A stretch of DNA of 64,000 nt from Atherinomorus stipes (lineage: Eukaryota > Chordata > Actinopteri > Atheriniformes > Atherinidae), in assembly GCA_023101725.1 (NCBI GenBank), contig JALJCO010003464.1, positions 496,001-560,000 of the forward strand. The letters run 5' to 3'. Within the stretch, counting starts at the first letter, position 1; the number at the start of each line of letters is the position of its first letter. A program made the translations under genes and the position numbers. Below the pieces are notes generated by a model. The model had not been told where the DNA came from. It did not search any database and worked only from the letters and a program-made list of their open reading frames with translations. Below, one piece after another: positions 39,501 through 58,619 of the stretch.

Positions 39501-41248
39501 GACCCCTCTGAACACTCTCCATCGCCAAGCATGCAGTAAACGCGATAGCTACAATGTGAAAATAGAGTATTAAAATCTAGAGAAAAAAAAGTGTAAATGT
39601 GATCAGTTTTTAAAGAATATAAAAAAAAAAAAACATGAACACAAATAATGTATACATTAATGAGCAACAGAAAGCCAGCTCAAAGATGCTCCTAATGCCA
39701 AATACACTGCATTACTCCCATAGACACTTCTTTGCTTTTTTTTTGGGGGGGGGGGGGGGGGGGGGGGGGCTCTAGTGGCCTTTATATGGCAGTATACATT
39801 GACAGGAAAGGGGGCAGAGAGAGTGGGGAGTGACATGCAGCAAAGGGACCTGGACCGGGCCGACTGCGCTGAGGACCTGTAGCCTCCGTTTATGGGGTGG
39901 CAGCTCAACCAACTGAGCTAAACACCGCCCCCACCTCTTGGCTTCTGATAAATTACAAGACATCAGGAAGAACTAAATGCATTCGACCCTCGTCAAACAA
40001 AGCACTGGTTAAGCAATATTAATGTGAAAGAATAAACTCTGCAGTACAGCTGGTACAATCTTAGCATAAACCCGAGTAGTTGGAATAACAGAAATACCCT
40101 TCACTACTCCAGCTAAACTTTTTCAGACCAACACTGTCAGCTGTGCAATGTTGTTTAACTGCACATCCATCTTGAAAGGGAAAAAAATAAATAAGTCACC
40201 AACCTGGATTTGTCAAAGTGCTTGCCAGTATAGGCCATCCCACAGGCAGCCCCAAGACCCTGTCCAAGAGATCCTGTGGCCACATCAACAAACTCCAGTT
40301 TCTGGAGGACAGGACAGATTTAAAAAAAAATAAATTTAAAAAATGAACATGATGTATACTTGAACATATCTGCATCCAGCCAACCTGCAATCTCTCCAAA
40401 ACAAATGAAGACCAGAGAGGAGGAGTACTAGACTTACTGGTGTGGGGTGCCCCTCCAGGTCAGAATCAATTTTGCGCAGATTGAGCAAATCAGATTCCTT
40501 CACAAACCCAGCCTCAGCCCAGGCAGCATACAGGACGGGTGCAGCATGGCCCTGGTAAGACAAAAGGAGCATTTCTCATTTGTCCCAAGTGAAGCCTGAA
40601 ACAACTACTGAATTTTATATTGTGGGTGGTGGTGGGGTGGGGGGAAACCAACCTTTGAGAGAACAAAGCGATCGTTACACTGGTTACGAGGATCATCTGC
40701 CTTGTAGCGCATGGTGTGAAAGAACAGTACAGACATCAGCTCTGCTGCACTGCAGCATGATGTGGGATGACTGAGGGGTAAAAATTACAGGCCATTAGTA
40801 AGTCATCAGTAAAAATACTGTAGAATTAGTAGAACAATCATGCACTTGTGCCGTTTCATTCAGAACTTGAAACTGGACTGAACATAAAAATTACCCATCA
40901 ACTACAAAAAAAAAAAAAAAAAGAATTGACAAACATTCACATAAAGTGTGCAGCTTGACAAACTTGACGACTTTAAAAATGCTTGACAGTGATGTTTTTG
41001 AAGATCACCTTTGGGATTAGAAATATCACTCACAATATACTGTTAATGTGTCATACAACCACTTCAGGTTATCATAATTGGGTTTCCAGAGTAAAGGATA
41101 CAAGCAAGCTTGTGAAACTGTTAGTTGCTGCATAGTGGTTAAAGTATTGTAATCAACTGTTTCAGAATTTCCACATTACCCAACGGAGCTCAACTTCCCT
41201 CTGAGGTTAAGTTACACCTGGTACTATTCTAACCATGCTGTGTTGTAC

Positions 41249-41280
<32 letters not shown>

Positions 41281-42770
41281 AACACACATTGCAGTCACTG
41301 TTAAATTTCACTCAAATTTCAGTTGCCCGTTTACCACTTGTTCTTCTGTTGGGAGAGAACCTGATGAAAAATAAAGCAAGGTCAATTCAGGGAAAAAAAA
41401 AAAAAAAAAGGGGGGGGGGGGGGGGGATTAGATTCTCATGCAGATTGTTTCATTGCTCAGAATAAGGAAGAGGAAAAAAAGGGGGGGGAAAAAAAAAAAA
41501 CTAAACATCCTTTGTTACAAGTGACAGATCATTTGAAGAGCCATTCCTGAAAGACAACCTGAAGATAATCTTATTTCCTTGTCAAGAAAAACAAGGAAGT
41601 GCAAACGAGACAAAAATTGCACAATGATGGCATTTTTAGGTTACAATGCATGTAGTAAAAAAAAAAAAAAAAGTACCCAACAGGTGATTAGCCGTATTCC
41701 TCCATAGGGTTGCAGCTCAGTAACAAATATAACAAACTGGCTCAAAAACCATCCATTGCATACTCCCAACCCCCCCCCCCCCTCCAGGGTTAACATATAG
41801 GTGTGATGATGCATGTGACAGCAACCTAATTGCAGCTGACTGAGAAGCAGCCATCACTGGAGGCATTTTCCTTTCTGGAATGTTACTCGTGGTTTTCAGT
41901 TCAGTTTTTCATCTACCGATAGACGTTTACACGTGACTGCCAAAAAAAAAAAAAAGGAAAAAAAAAAAAAAAAAGTAACAGGGCAAAGGGCAGACAGAAG
42001 GACCGATAAAGCTGCACCCTTTTCAACTCTTCCCGCTTGGACTTGCATCAACCTATAAGGTTACTTCCTCGAGTGGAGAGGAAAAGGAATGAATAGCTGC
42101 TTCAACGCTTCTGGGAACAAAGCTATTAAAGATGAAGCAACAGCACAGGTGTACTTCCCGTTGGCTATTTTTTGGCTGTCATGTTTGATGCACAACTTCA
42201 CAGCAATTTAGTGCTTGTGCTGTACGTGGAGTCGGAGTGTTAAATTAACCACGAGACTCATCCCATCACGACCATGTGATCGGCTAGCTAGTAGAGACAG
42301 GTCAGCAATGACTATCTCAAGTAACCTTACGAGCAACTTATATAAACAGATTAATCCTAGATCTACGTGCTTCAATAAAATCACATGTAACTTTTTTTTC
42401 TCTCCGTTTTTTTTTAAATTTACAAAACACAACCACAACCTGTTGGGTAGTCTAAGCTATCTGAACTGACCAATAACGGACGGTTTATTTTATTAGTCGC
42501 TACTAGCTCTGGCTAACTTACACCGCGTGAACGTAATCTGCAGCACGTGCAAACCAGGCCCCTGCAGGTAAACCGTGCGTCAAATAAGCACGTTTTTCCC
42601 TATATATATTGCCATCTAGGTCCTATCCTCTCTAACAAATTTCAGAAACTCAGAATAACCTACCCAGAGTTGGAGGCGCATGTTGCCTTGATGGAGTTGA
42701 TCCTTAGCTTGTTGGCGATGTCTTTCAGCCCCTGCACAGTCTTTTCGTCGGGTTTGTGGTAGCTAGTCAT
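36550..42770 (-). CDS. tkt: Transketolase
   Basis: Cytosolic thiamine-diphosphate enzyme of the non-oxidative pentose phosphate pathway; moves two-carbon ketol units between sugar phosphates. Fourteen coding exons (minus): 42770-42664, 40770-40653, 40551-40438, 40301-40204, 39548-39357, 38959-38832, 38748-38552, 38340-38176, 37857-37701, 37616-37486, 37401-37318, 37186-37090, 36973-36854, 36722-36550; 1881 nt, 626 residues (human TKT 623). Key parts are intact: the [11 protein letters not shown] substrate and cofactor histidine region (His37), the [13 protein letters not shown] thiamine-diphosphate motif, IAEQNM with the catalytic Glu (about 370), and the C-terminal domain ([11 protein letters not shown]). 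It keeps the exon 2-3 region that human TKTL1 has partly lost, so it should be an active transketolase. Which teleost copy this is remains open. Confidence 0.97.
39736..39935 (-). mobile_element. tRNA-derived SINE remnant in tkt intron 5
   Basis: On the minus strand the sequence starts GGGGCGGTGTTTAGCTCAGTTGG, with a good RNA polymerase III A box (TAGCTCAGTTGG). A degenerate B box (GGTCCAGGTCCC) follows about 55 bases on. The following sequence (CTGCATGTCACTCCCC on the minus strand) is a body I associate with a common fish SINE. A run of about 27 G bases on the plus strand adjoins the far end (39744-39769). Confidence 0.65.
41390..41500. repeat. Poly-A/poly-G runs in tkt intron 1
   Basis: Two neighbouring A-then-G homopolymer blocks (41393-41426 and 41474-41500). 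Further long A runs lie at about 40904-40922, 41258-41282 and 41941-41973, all inside the 1.9-kb first intron. No element body recognised. Confidence 0.7.
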
Positions 42771-43600
42771 GGTTCCTGGAAATGATTACTTGAAAGGCGT
42801 AGTTTCTTGGAGCCTGAATGTAGGTTATTTCATACAAACGACTACTTCCCGGTGTCGTAGATTTGACGGTGAGACACGCCGTCGTTAGCTGCTGCACGAC
42901 TAGAAGGAGGAGGAGGAGGAAAGCCAGGGGAGGGGAGTTTATGTGTACACGAACAGCCACTCCCACCCAATCAAATCACCGGAGGAACAGAACTTGTGTA
43001 TGGTATGATGCTGCCTCCACAAACTCTTTTCAGTTCGACATAAAAGATGCTCGTCTTTGATTACTTCTCTTTTGAAGCTCATTTCTATGACTCGGTGAAT
43101 TTCCAACAAAACAGAGCGTGGATGGCATCCTCCCTTTTTAAGTGCAGTTTAAAGGCTTACATGTAATTGTAAGAGAACTGGATTAAAATGTCTTCTTCCA
43201 TGTTGGAGAACTGACAAAATATGTGCAGACTATTTCGAAAGGTGGGGAGTTCCACTATTACTGCATTCAGCCTTTTCAGTAAGGTGTGGATTTCATTTCC
43301 TCTTTGTATAAATAGTGTAATTGTTTTGGCACATACAAACTGAAATACTACTTCTAACCTTAAGCATTAGTACTATCTAAAGTATGCGTTTGTATATGTG
43401 TAAATGTGCACATTTTTTTCCATAAACATTCTTACTGTAACTGTCCCTTTAAACCTGTAGTTGGATGGCTGCCAACAAGGAAGTGGTGGCAGATTTTGCT
43501 CTCTCATCCTTACTCGGTGAAAAAGTCTATTCATCCCACAGCCACTGGCACAATCCTGCATAAACTCAGCTGATTTCTGTATTTATATATAGAGTCAACA
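42771..43600. other. tkt 5' flank and gap to lrrc23
   Basis: The tkt start codon is followed directly upstream by a C/T-rich stretch (minus strand, 42900-42950), plausible as 5'UTR or promoter. No TATA box can be assigned. The rest, to about 43600, shows no coding exon. Confidence 0.4.
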
Positions 43601-43748
43601 GAAATTATTATTGCTTGGAATTTTATTGTTGGATGTTTAAGTGAGACAAAACATTAACTTAAAGTCATGGGCGATTATTAATGCAAGATTAGCAATCAGA
43701 GGTGCAACACAGTAACCCAGTTATAAACAAAAGGCCTGCCTCTTCAAG

Positions 43749-43826
43749 AAAGTTAAGTCAGTTGAGCATTTCTTCATTCTGGCCATCTTTTGAAATCTTT
43801 ATGCGCAGAGATTTCCTCCTCTTAAG
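43749..43826 (-). other. Possible alternative last exon of lrrc23
   Basis: After an acceptor-like TATATCATTTCAG on the minus strand, an open stretch reads ELKRRKSLRIKISKDGQN and then EEMLN and a stop. The lysine- and arginine-rich character resembles the charged tail that lrrc23 proteins usually have. Exon 7, however, runs into a stop before any good donor, so I cannot show how it would be joined. Confidence 0.3.
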
Positions 43827-43917
43827 TTCCTGAAATGATATACACATATTATTAAGAACAAGGAGCAAAATAGATTAGTTTCTTCCCCACTATGCCACAG
43901 TGTAAAATAAGATTATT

Positions 43918-46551
43918 TTATTTTATTCTGATTGCTCTGCGGGCTTCAGTGCTTTCCTCAAGGGTGACAGGCTCCTTATTGAGTCGCTCCAGCTGTGGTG
44001 TGAAGATTAGTATATTTAGCCGGAAGTCTGAGGTTTCTACCACTGGGTTTTCAGACAGGATCAGAATTCGCAGGGTTTTTGACACAAGGCCAAGGCTTTG
44101 TAGGGCTTTTCCATCTGTGATTGCATTGCCTCTATGAGAGAGAGAGAGACAGAAAAATATGGTGTAAAGCCATTCAAGTTTACATATATTTTTTAACAGT
44201 ATGTATATTTGGGCAACACTGTCAATGCTCTGATCCTTCTTTTAATTAAACTACCTGACGTTGAGGTATTGAAGACATTTCATGTTGGAGCTGAGGCCAT
44301 CCAGAGTTTCAAGCTGATTGTCTCGAAGGTGAAGGATGGTGAGGCGCTCTAACTTCTCCAAACCCTCAAGATGTTTGATTGCATTTTGGGCCTCAAAGCA
44401 AAAATAATGCATTTTGAGTGACTATATCAGTATAGAGACTGATGGCATTCGATGAAATGAATATTACTGCTTTATTTAAATGAAAGCACTTAGGGATGCA
44501 CGATAATTATCGGGTCGATAATTATCGGGCCGATAACAGGAAAATATGACGTCATTCCGATAAGTCCGATATCATGAGGACATACCCCGATAACTTATGT
44601 CCCATAAAGTTGGAATTTTTAAGATCGGACATGCAGAAGTTGAAAATCCCACTTTATGCTTATCACGCTGAGATATTGCGATTGGGGAAAGAAAGCTGCT
44701 GCTTCACAGGGGAGACCCCAAACTGCTTCCAAACCCCTTTCCCTACCTTATTTTAGACACAAACTACCCCACACAGTTGGAATTTTTGATTTGGTATAGT
44801 TAGGTATGTAGCCTATGTGTGTTATCGGTATTGGTTATCGGTATCGACCTTTAGGAGTTGAAATTTATCGGTTATCGGTATCGGTTTTAAAAAATAGTTA
44901 TCGTGCATCCCTAAAAGCACTTATACTACCAGATATAAACGCTGCAGCTTTGGAAGGTTAATGCCACCAGTGGTCTTCAGGTGGTTTCCTCTCAGTTCTA
45001 GAGATACCAGATTTTCAAAATGTCCAGGCTGAAAACCATTCACTTGCTCAATACTGTTCCCTGCAAGAAAGGTTTAAGCATGTCACAAACTTTGTTTTTA
45101 CAAAAATGCACATTAGGCTTTTAATATTTCATTATAATTTTCTTGAAAGCAATCATTAACAAGTAAAATAAATGCTCCTAAATATGAAACTGCTGAATAT
45201 GTTCATTCCACTCTATCTGACAAATGATTTAAATGAGAAACCTGTAAGATTGAGGCTCTCTAAAGAAGGCCCAACCAGGCCATCTAGGTCTTTTAACTGA
45301 TTCACTGCCATACTCAACCACTGCAGGAAGATCAGCTGAGCAAAGGGTTGCCCTTTGAAGCATGACACAGCATTACTGTCAACCTGCACAAGAGGTGCAA
45401 AAGTCACAACCAGTGAAAGTGAACACTACAAACAGCTGCACAAATTTCCTTCAATGAAAAAACGAATAAAGTTTCTCACCTTCAGCCAAAGCAGCTGATT
45501 CAGAGATGCCAGAGGAGAAAGATCGGTAAGGTAGTTGTTGGTTAAGTCCAGATAACGTATGTGTATATAACTGCTGATTGCAGCTATGTCATTTAGTCCT
45601 CTGAGGAGTACAGTGGTGACAGGGAAAATGGCCAGGACAAAATTGGTTTTAGAAATCAAAACAATCAATAATGCCTGACTCAGCGAGAACAGGTCTATCC
45701 TGCTCTGCATTTACAGTACTGTATCTGTGCCTGCTTACTTTTTCTTAAGGTCCAGTCTAACAAAAGCATGTCCTAGTGTATTTCCTGTCTGACAGAGCAG
45801 TGACAGTCCATCACTTATTATTTCTTTGGTCAAATGGCAAGCTTGCATCTGTGGAATACAAAAAGAATATGTAAATGAGTTATTATTGTTTACATGACTG
45901 GTGGTTTGTGCCCAGAAAGGAAAATAATAATGTGGATGATTAAAACTTTTGATTATATAAAGTGGTTTGAAAGTTCATCCTGTGCATTCATCATTACACA
46001 CAAGGCAGTGAGCTCACTTGGATATCAGTAGAGATTTTTCTGATCAAGAGCAACCAACCCATTCACTGGTGCCCAACCTTTTCAGGGTACCAGAGCCTAA
46101 ACGTGGCACATCCAGTGGAGGTTAGGCTAAGGAAACAGTGGTTCATTAACTGTGAGGTCACTTGTGAATTACTGCAATGCTAGATCTGAACTCAGCCTGC
46201 TAGCACAAAGCTTCATATTTGGAAATCTACTTTATTGCAGCATCTCTCTCCCAAAGATTTTTTAAACTCATTTGTGATCAACGAAATTATCCCAACAAAT
46301 CCATGCATGGTAGGGTGACTTTTAAAATGCAATTTTTATATTATTACCACCATTATTGTTTCCTTAACAACCTTCCAGAGAACCCCATGGCTGCGAAAAT
46401 TAAACAAATGTGCTGGCTAACTTGGCATGCTCGCTGATAATTTTTCCATGTCTTCTTTCAGTACCTTCTTGTCCTCCTCAGCGTCTTTGACAGACGTTTC
46501 ATCGTCTCCTTCCACATCCGAAAAGACATCATCTTCGTACTCGTCCGACAT
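43918..46551 (-). CDS. lrrc23: Leucine-rich repeat-containing protein 23
   Basis: Radial-spoke-associated axonemal protein needed for cilia and sperm flagella in mammals. Seven coding exons (minus): 46551-46465, 45848-45739, 45600-45480, 45383-45242, 45060-44930, 44391-44255, 44131-43918; 942 nt, 313 residues (human 343). The N-terminus is short and acidic (MSDEYEDDVFSDVEGDDE). LCQTGNTLGHAFVRLDL corresponds to LCKTGNGLAHAYVKL of human. Repeats follow: IHIRYLDLTNNYLTDLSPL, LTILHLRDNQLETLDGL, LQYLNVRGNAI. The capping segment LERLNKEPVTLEE aligns with LERLDKEFYEEEE. The C-terminal tail is much shorter than in human. A hAT-type MITE lies in the intron after exon 5. An AATAAA signal on the minus strand at about 43622 suggests the transcript runs past the stop, and a possible extra exon is listed separately. 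Confidence 0.92.
44483..44921. mobile_element. hAT-type MITE with 8-bp target-site duplication
   Basis: The element spans 44491-44913 (423 bp). Its ends TAGGGATGCACGATAA (44491-44506) and TTATCGTGCATCCCTA (44898-44913) are perfect 16-bp inverted repeats. It is flanked by an identical 8-bp duplication AAAGCACT (44483-44490 and 44914-44921). TA-GGG type ends with 8-bp duplications are the hAT superfamily signature. Subterminal repeats of TATCGG/CCGATA fill both ends. It carries no transposase. Confidence 0.92.
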
Positions 46552-47899
46552 CCTGGACTCGAACTGACGCACAACCTGGAGCTAGTTGATCAGTGTTTAA
46601 CAAAAGAATACAAAAAAAAAAAAGAAAAGAAAATATAACACTAAGATGTCCAAATGTATCTCGTAAAGTAATTTTAGAGTAACCCCAGCAAAAGAAGTTT
46701 AGTGTTTTTTTTTACTGGATAGAGGTAGCAAAACTGCTTTTTATGCTCAACGGTCTTCACAAGTCACCCGAGACGGCCGCTGTTACCATGGAAACCACAA
46801 CACCCGGGGGACGTTAACGTTGTGTTTTCTTGTTAATGTATGCAGTTTTGTTTTGGGTTAAATTGAAATGAGTTATTAATCATCGTTCAATCAGTGTTAA
46901 AAGTCAAAGCCTGTCACTGTTTCCTCGCTGTGTTGTAGAAGGTGTAAAGAATTGTTCTTTTTGTTAAGCAACATGGGCGACGTTCTTCCCTGTACCATCA
47001 GCTCCAGAGTTTGAGAGTATGAGAACAGCTTACAAAAATAAGGAACAAGACATGCTTTGCAACACCAACATTTCTGCACCTCAAGATGTTACATTATAGG
47101 ACTCATGTCGACATTGGCATCATATTCCTTTTTTCTTCTGCATGTCAGAGTGTGCGTGTGTGTGAAGAAGAAAGAACTAAGAAACAGAACATTTTCTCCA
47201 TTAACTCCCTTATTCATACAAAGCATCCAGTCAACATAAGTGAAAATGTATTATTTAGAATTAATTTACATGAGCTTAATGAAACACAGTCACATTGATG
47301 GACAAATACAGAAATATAAAATAAATTTCTCCCAAGGTAAGTGTGTATTACACTGTTAATTCATACCTGCTATAGGATAAACAGAGACACTTTATCTACA
47401 CAATGTCAGTAAATGTGGCCTTCTCCATTTCAGGCCAGTTTCTAAGCCTGTTTTTTTGTATAAAAGTGCTCATTCTATTATATACACAGTTTATGCCAAG
47501 ATCAGTCATTCACTGAATGACAAGGCACACAGCATTAACTTAAAAAATTCTATGGTGCATAGACAGTAATATTAGAAGTTCCCATTTGCTGACTTAATGG
47601 TCCGACCTGATCTTCCACTTTCATACAGCAAATTTTTCCTCAACTACATAAAACTTGTTTATCACACATGAGCTCTGATGCAAGTGACAACTCAAAACTG
47701 CATCATCCAGGAAGCAAGCAAAAAGGTGCGATTTGTGCAATATTTTGACATTTACTGCTACAGGATCAGTTCATGGGTTATTACCATTGCTGAGGTAACT
47801 AATGTCCAATCAAAATGAAGAGTCTTCTATACGTTTATCTACACAATGTTAAGAAGAGTTGCAGACTGAGCTTTGTCCTTTTGGGGTACGGAAAAGGAG
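46552..47899. other. lrrc23 upstream flank and rbm10 3'UTR
   Basis: No coding exon. The minus-strand part below 47900 should be the rbm10 3'UTR, and the part next to 46551 the lrrc23 promoter, with several CpGs around 46770-46830. I searched it for a continuation of the rbm10 G-patch and found none. Confidence 0.5.
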
Positions 47900-55928
<8,029 letters not shown>

Positions 55929-56539
55929 ACTGACCAAGAGATATTCCTGCAAGTCTCTTTTCTTTCTCTATTGTTGATTTTGGAAGAGAAACAATGTTAA
56001 GAATCATAACACACTGTCCACACTGACTGTACACAAACTTGACTGTTTTGGTGATCATAGTTCAAACTTATAAGCAGCTATTTTACTGTAACACAGCCAG
56101 TGATAATTTCTTCTGGGAGGCATAATAATGATGTGCAATGCTATCAATCACCAAGCTAACTGCATTTAGCTAATCATCTATTTTTAATTGCTACACAATG
56201 CACAGACTTATCCAACTTTGAAATGATGACTTCAGTCAGTGCTTTACAGAATATTGACCACACACCCACTTTTTATCAGGAAGGTATAATTGAGCATCAC
56301 TACTACACGTAACTTGTGTGTGCACAATGCACTTGTACATCTTTACACTTCAAATAGGAGTATTTAACAATGACGTATAGCGGTCATTTCTGTTAGCAGA
56401 CAAGCTAACTACTTTAGCCTGAGCTTGGGTAGCTAGCCCAAGCTAAATACGCTTCGCACAAATGGCGATCGGCTATTCCAAACGCTACAACAGTTGCATA
56501 CAGCATAGGAAAACACATACCAACGACTCATGTAACTAA

Positions 56540-56620
56540 CAATCGGTCCAGAAAGGTCACGCTGAAGTCCAGTCGAGAGGGGCGTTTTTTTTCAGTGAAC
56601 CTGAAGTGTAAAATGGCCAC
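56540..56620 (-). promoter_or_regulatory. Probable rbm10 first non-coding exon and promoter
   Basis: On the minus strand a CpG-containing stretch (GGACTTCAGCGTGACC) ends in a donor-like GATT/GTTAGT near 56543. The coding exon's 5'UTR begins after ACTTGCAG at 55947, so an upstream non-coding exon is required. Placement is inferred from sequence only. Confidence 0.4.
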
Positions 56621-57279
56621 ATCGAGACATGTCAGAGAGGGTGGAGCCAATACTCACCCCTGAGATTTAATTGGTTAATGGAGAGCGAATAAATTCATGT
56701 GGACGCTGATTGGACAAGACGAACAGGACAGACTCGAAGTCCGAAACTTCATTACGACCATAGACTGTATATAATTACGACAAATGGAACGAGCTTTATC
56801 TGATTTATATCTAGTTTTGGAGTAAAATTTATTTGAAAATCTGTATTGAACAGTATTTTACGCTGTTGTTTCTGGAAGTATTCCTAATATATGATAAAAA
56901 TGTGAATTATTGTTGTTTAATTCCCAACGCATTTCTTTAGGCAACTTGATAATGCAGCTAAAATCTTTTTTTTGGTAATCTTTTCTTTGAAAAATATGAA
57001 ATATTTTGAAATGCAACTGAAACTTTTAATTCCCCTTCTGAGTTTAAAAAAGTATTTTTCATTTAATTTTCAAATGTACTTTCATGTTCAGGACTCACGG
57101 TTGGGAAAAAAAGTACTGAGCAAAAAACTGCAAGACAAAAACTGTCTTGTGTATGTTTTCCGCACCACCTAGAAAGCATGCACTTTTATTTATTTATTTT
57201 TTGCTACTGTTTTCTATCAACGACTTTCTAGAGGACTTTGCTTTTCCCCCCCCCCCCCCCCCCCCAAAAGTAAGCACTT

Positions 57280-58165
57280 TTTGTTCCCTTCAGGGGTTAT
57301 CATAGCAAATGATCTGCCTCCATGTAACCCTATCCTCTGCATTCTCTATACATGCCCCTCTTTCACTTCATTCATCTCCTCCTTGTTTTTTTTTTTTTGT
57401 TTTTTTTTCATAGGCCTCCTGGTATCTCCAATCTGAGCATCCCTTTACCAATCTTCACTATCGCTACATGCCCAAATAATCTGTCTGATCTCTCACTTTG
57501 TCTCCAAAACATCTAACATGTGTTGGCTTATTCCTGATCCAAGTAAAACCTCAATATTTAATTCTGCATCTTCCAGTTCCTCCTCCTTTCCATTCCTTAG
57601 GTCCACTGTCTCTTAACCAAACACCTCTGATGTTACCACCCTAGTACACCTTTCCTTTCATTTTTACCTGATACTGTTTAATTCCACATTACACCTGACA
57701 CTTTCTTCCAGCCACTTGAACACATCTCTTCACCTCTTTTCCTCACTCTCCTTTGCTCTAGGCTGCTGACTCCAAGTCGTAGATCCTCCACCTTCTTTAA
57801 CTATACACCCTGTAACCTCACCATTCCTCTTAGGTCCCTCTCATTCACACACACATATTGATTTGCTGCAGTGAATTCTCATCCCTCTCCTTTCCAGGCC
57901 TTTCACCTTTCTTAACATTTTCTGCTCTCACAACAGATTACAATTTCATCTGCAAACATCACCTATGAATAGTTTCCATGATGTAGTCCCAACTCTAACT
58001 CCTGTCACACTATGGTGCAGTTCAACAGTGTCTTACGGCTCTAACATTTCTTGCATATCTATGATATACTTCTCTGTCACTCCAGACTTTCTAATACAAC
58101 ACAGTTCCTCTCTCGACACCTTGTCATAAGCTTCTTCTAGATCTACAAAGGCACAGAGCAACTCT
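57280..58165 (-). mobile_element. Degraded RTE/Rex3-like non-LTR retrotransposon
   Basis: Minus-strand reading gives FVDLEEAYDKVSREEL (about 58155-58110), matching the reverse-transcriptase motif FIDLEKAYDRVPREEL. Next comes FADEIVICCESRK (about 57958-57915), matching FADDIVICSESRE, with the catalytic second Asp changed to Glu. The 3' end, ATGGAGGCAGATCATTTGC...CCCCTGAAGGGAACA (about 57325-57280), matches a terminal sequence common in fish elements of this kind. Stops and frameshifts throughout; inactive. Confidence 0.75.
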
Positions 58166-58330
58166 CTGACCTTCTAGAATATCCTCAAAAGTAAATAGCA
58201 CATCTGTAGTAATCATCATGGCATGAAACCAAACTACTAAGAGCATGACAGATGGATTTGCTTTAAGGATGTTAAAGCAAACACTGCATCTGTGATTCAA
58301 GATTTCAACATTTTATTTTATTTATTTAGC

Positions 58331-58562
58331 TGTGGCATCTGGTTAGGATGCCTCCTTGGTCAGGTGTTCTGGGCGTGCCCCAGCAGGATGAGACCCCAGG
58401 GAAGACCCAGGACACGCTGGAGGGACTACTCTCTAGGCTGGCCTGGGAACACCTCGGGATCCCTTCGAATGAGCTGGCAGCTGTGGCTGGGGAGAGGGAA
58501 GTCTGGGCTTCTCTGCTTAGGCAGCTGCCCTTGCAATTGATCCCGCATAAGCGGAAGGTGGT
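58331..58562 (+). mobile_element. 3' tail of a second non-LTR retrotransposon
   Basis: Plus strand GGATGCCTCC..GGTCAGGTGTTCTGGGC and the reading RLAWEHLGIPSNELAAVAGE then REVWASLLRQLP match the terminal part of a very common fish LINE (RLAWERLGIPPEEL..VAGEREVWASLLRLLP). It ends at AAGCGGAAG, where a GATG tail usually follows. Orientation is opposite to the neighbouring RTE remnant. Clade not settled. Confidence 0.75.
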
Positions 58563-58619
58563 ACAGTATTTAGCTGTGGAGCTCTTTGACAACGACAAAA
58601 TGCACAACTAAAATGCTGA

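Noticed and set aside
46900..47860. Search for the missing rbm10 G-patch exon downstream of the stop
   Set aside because: No GLG-rich reading with a splice acceptor was found on the minus strand, so the gene was ended at 47900.
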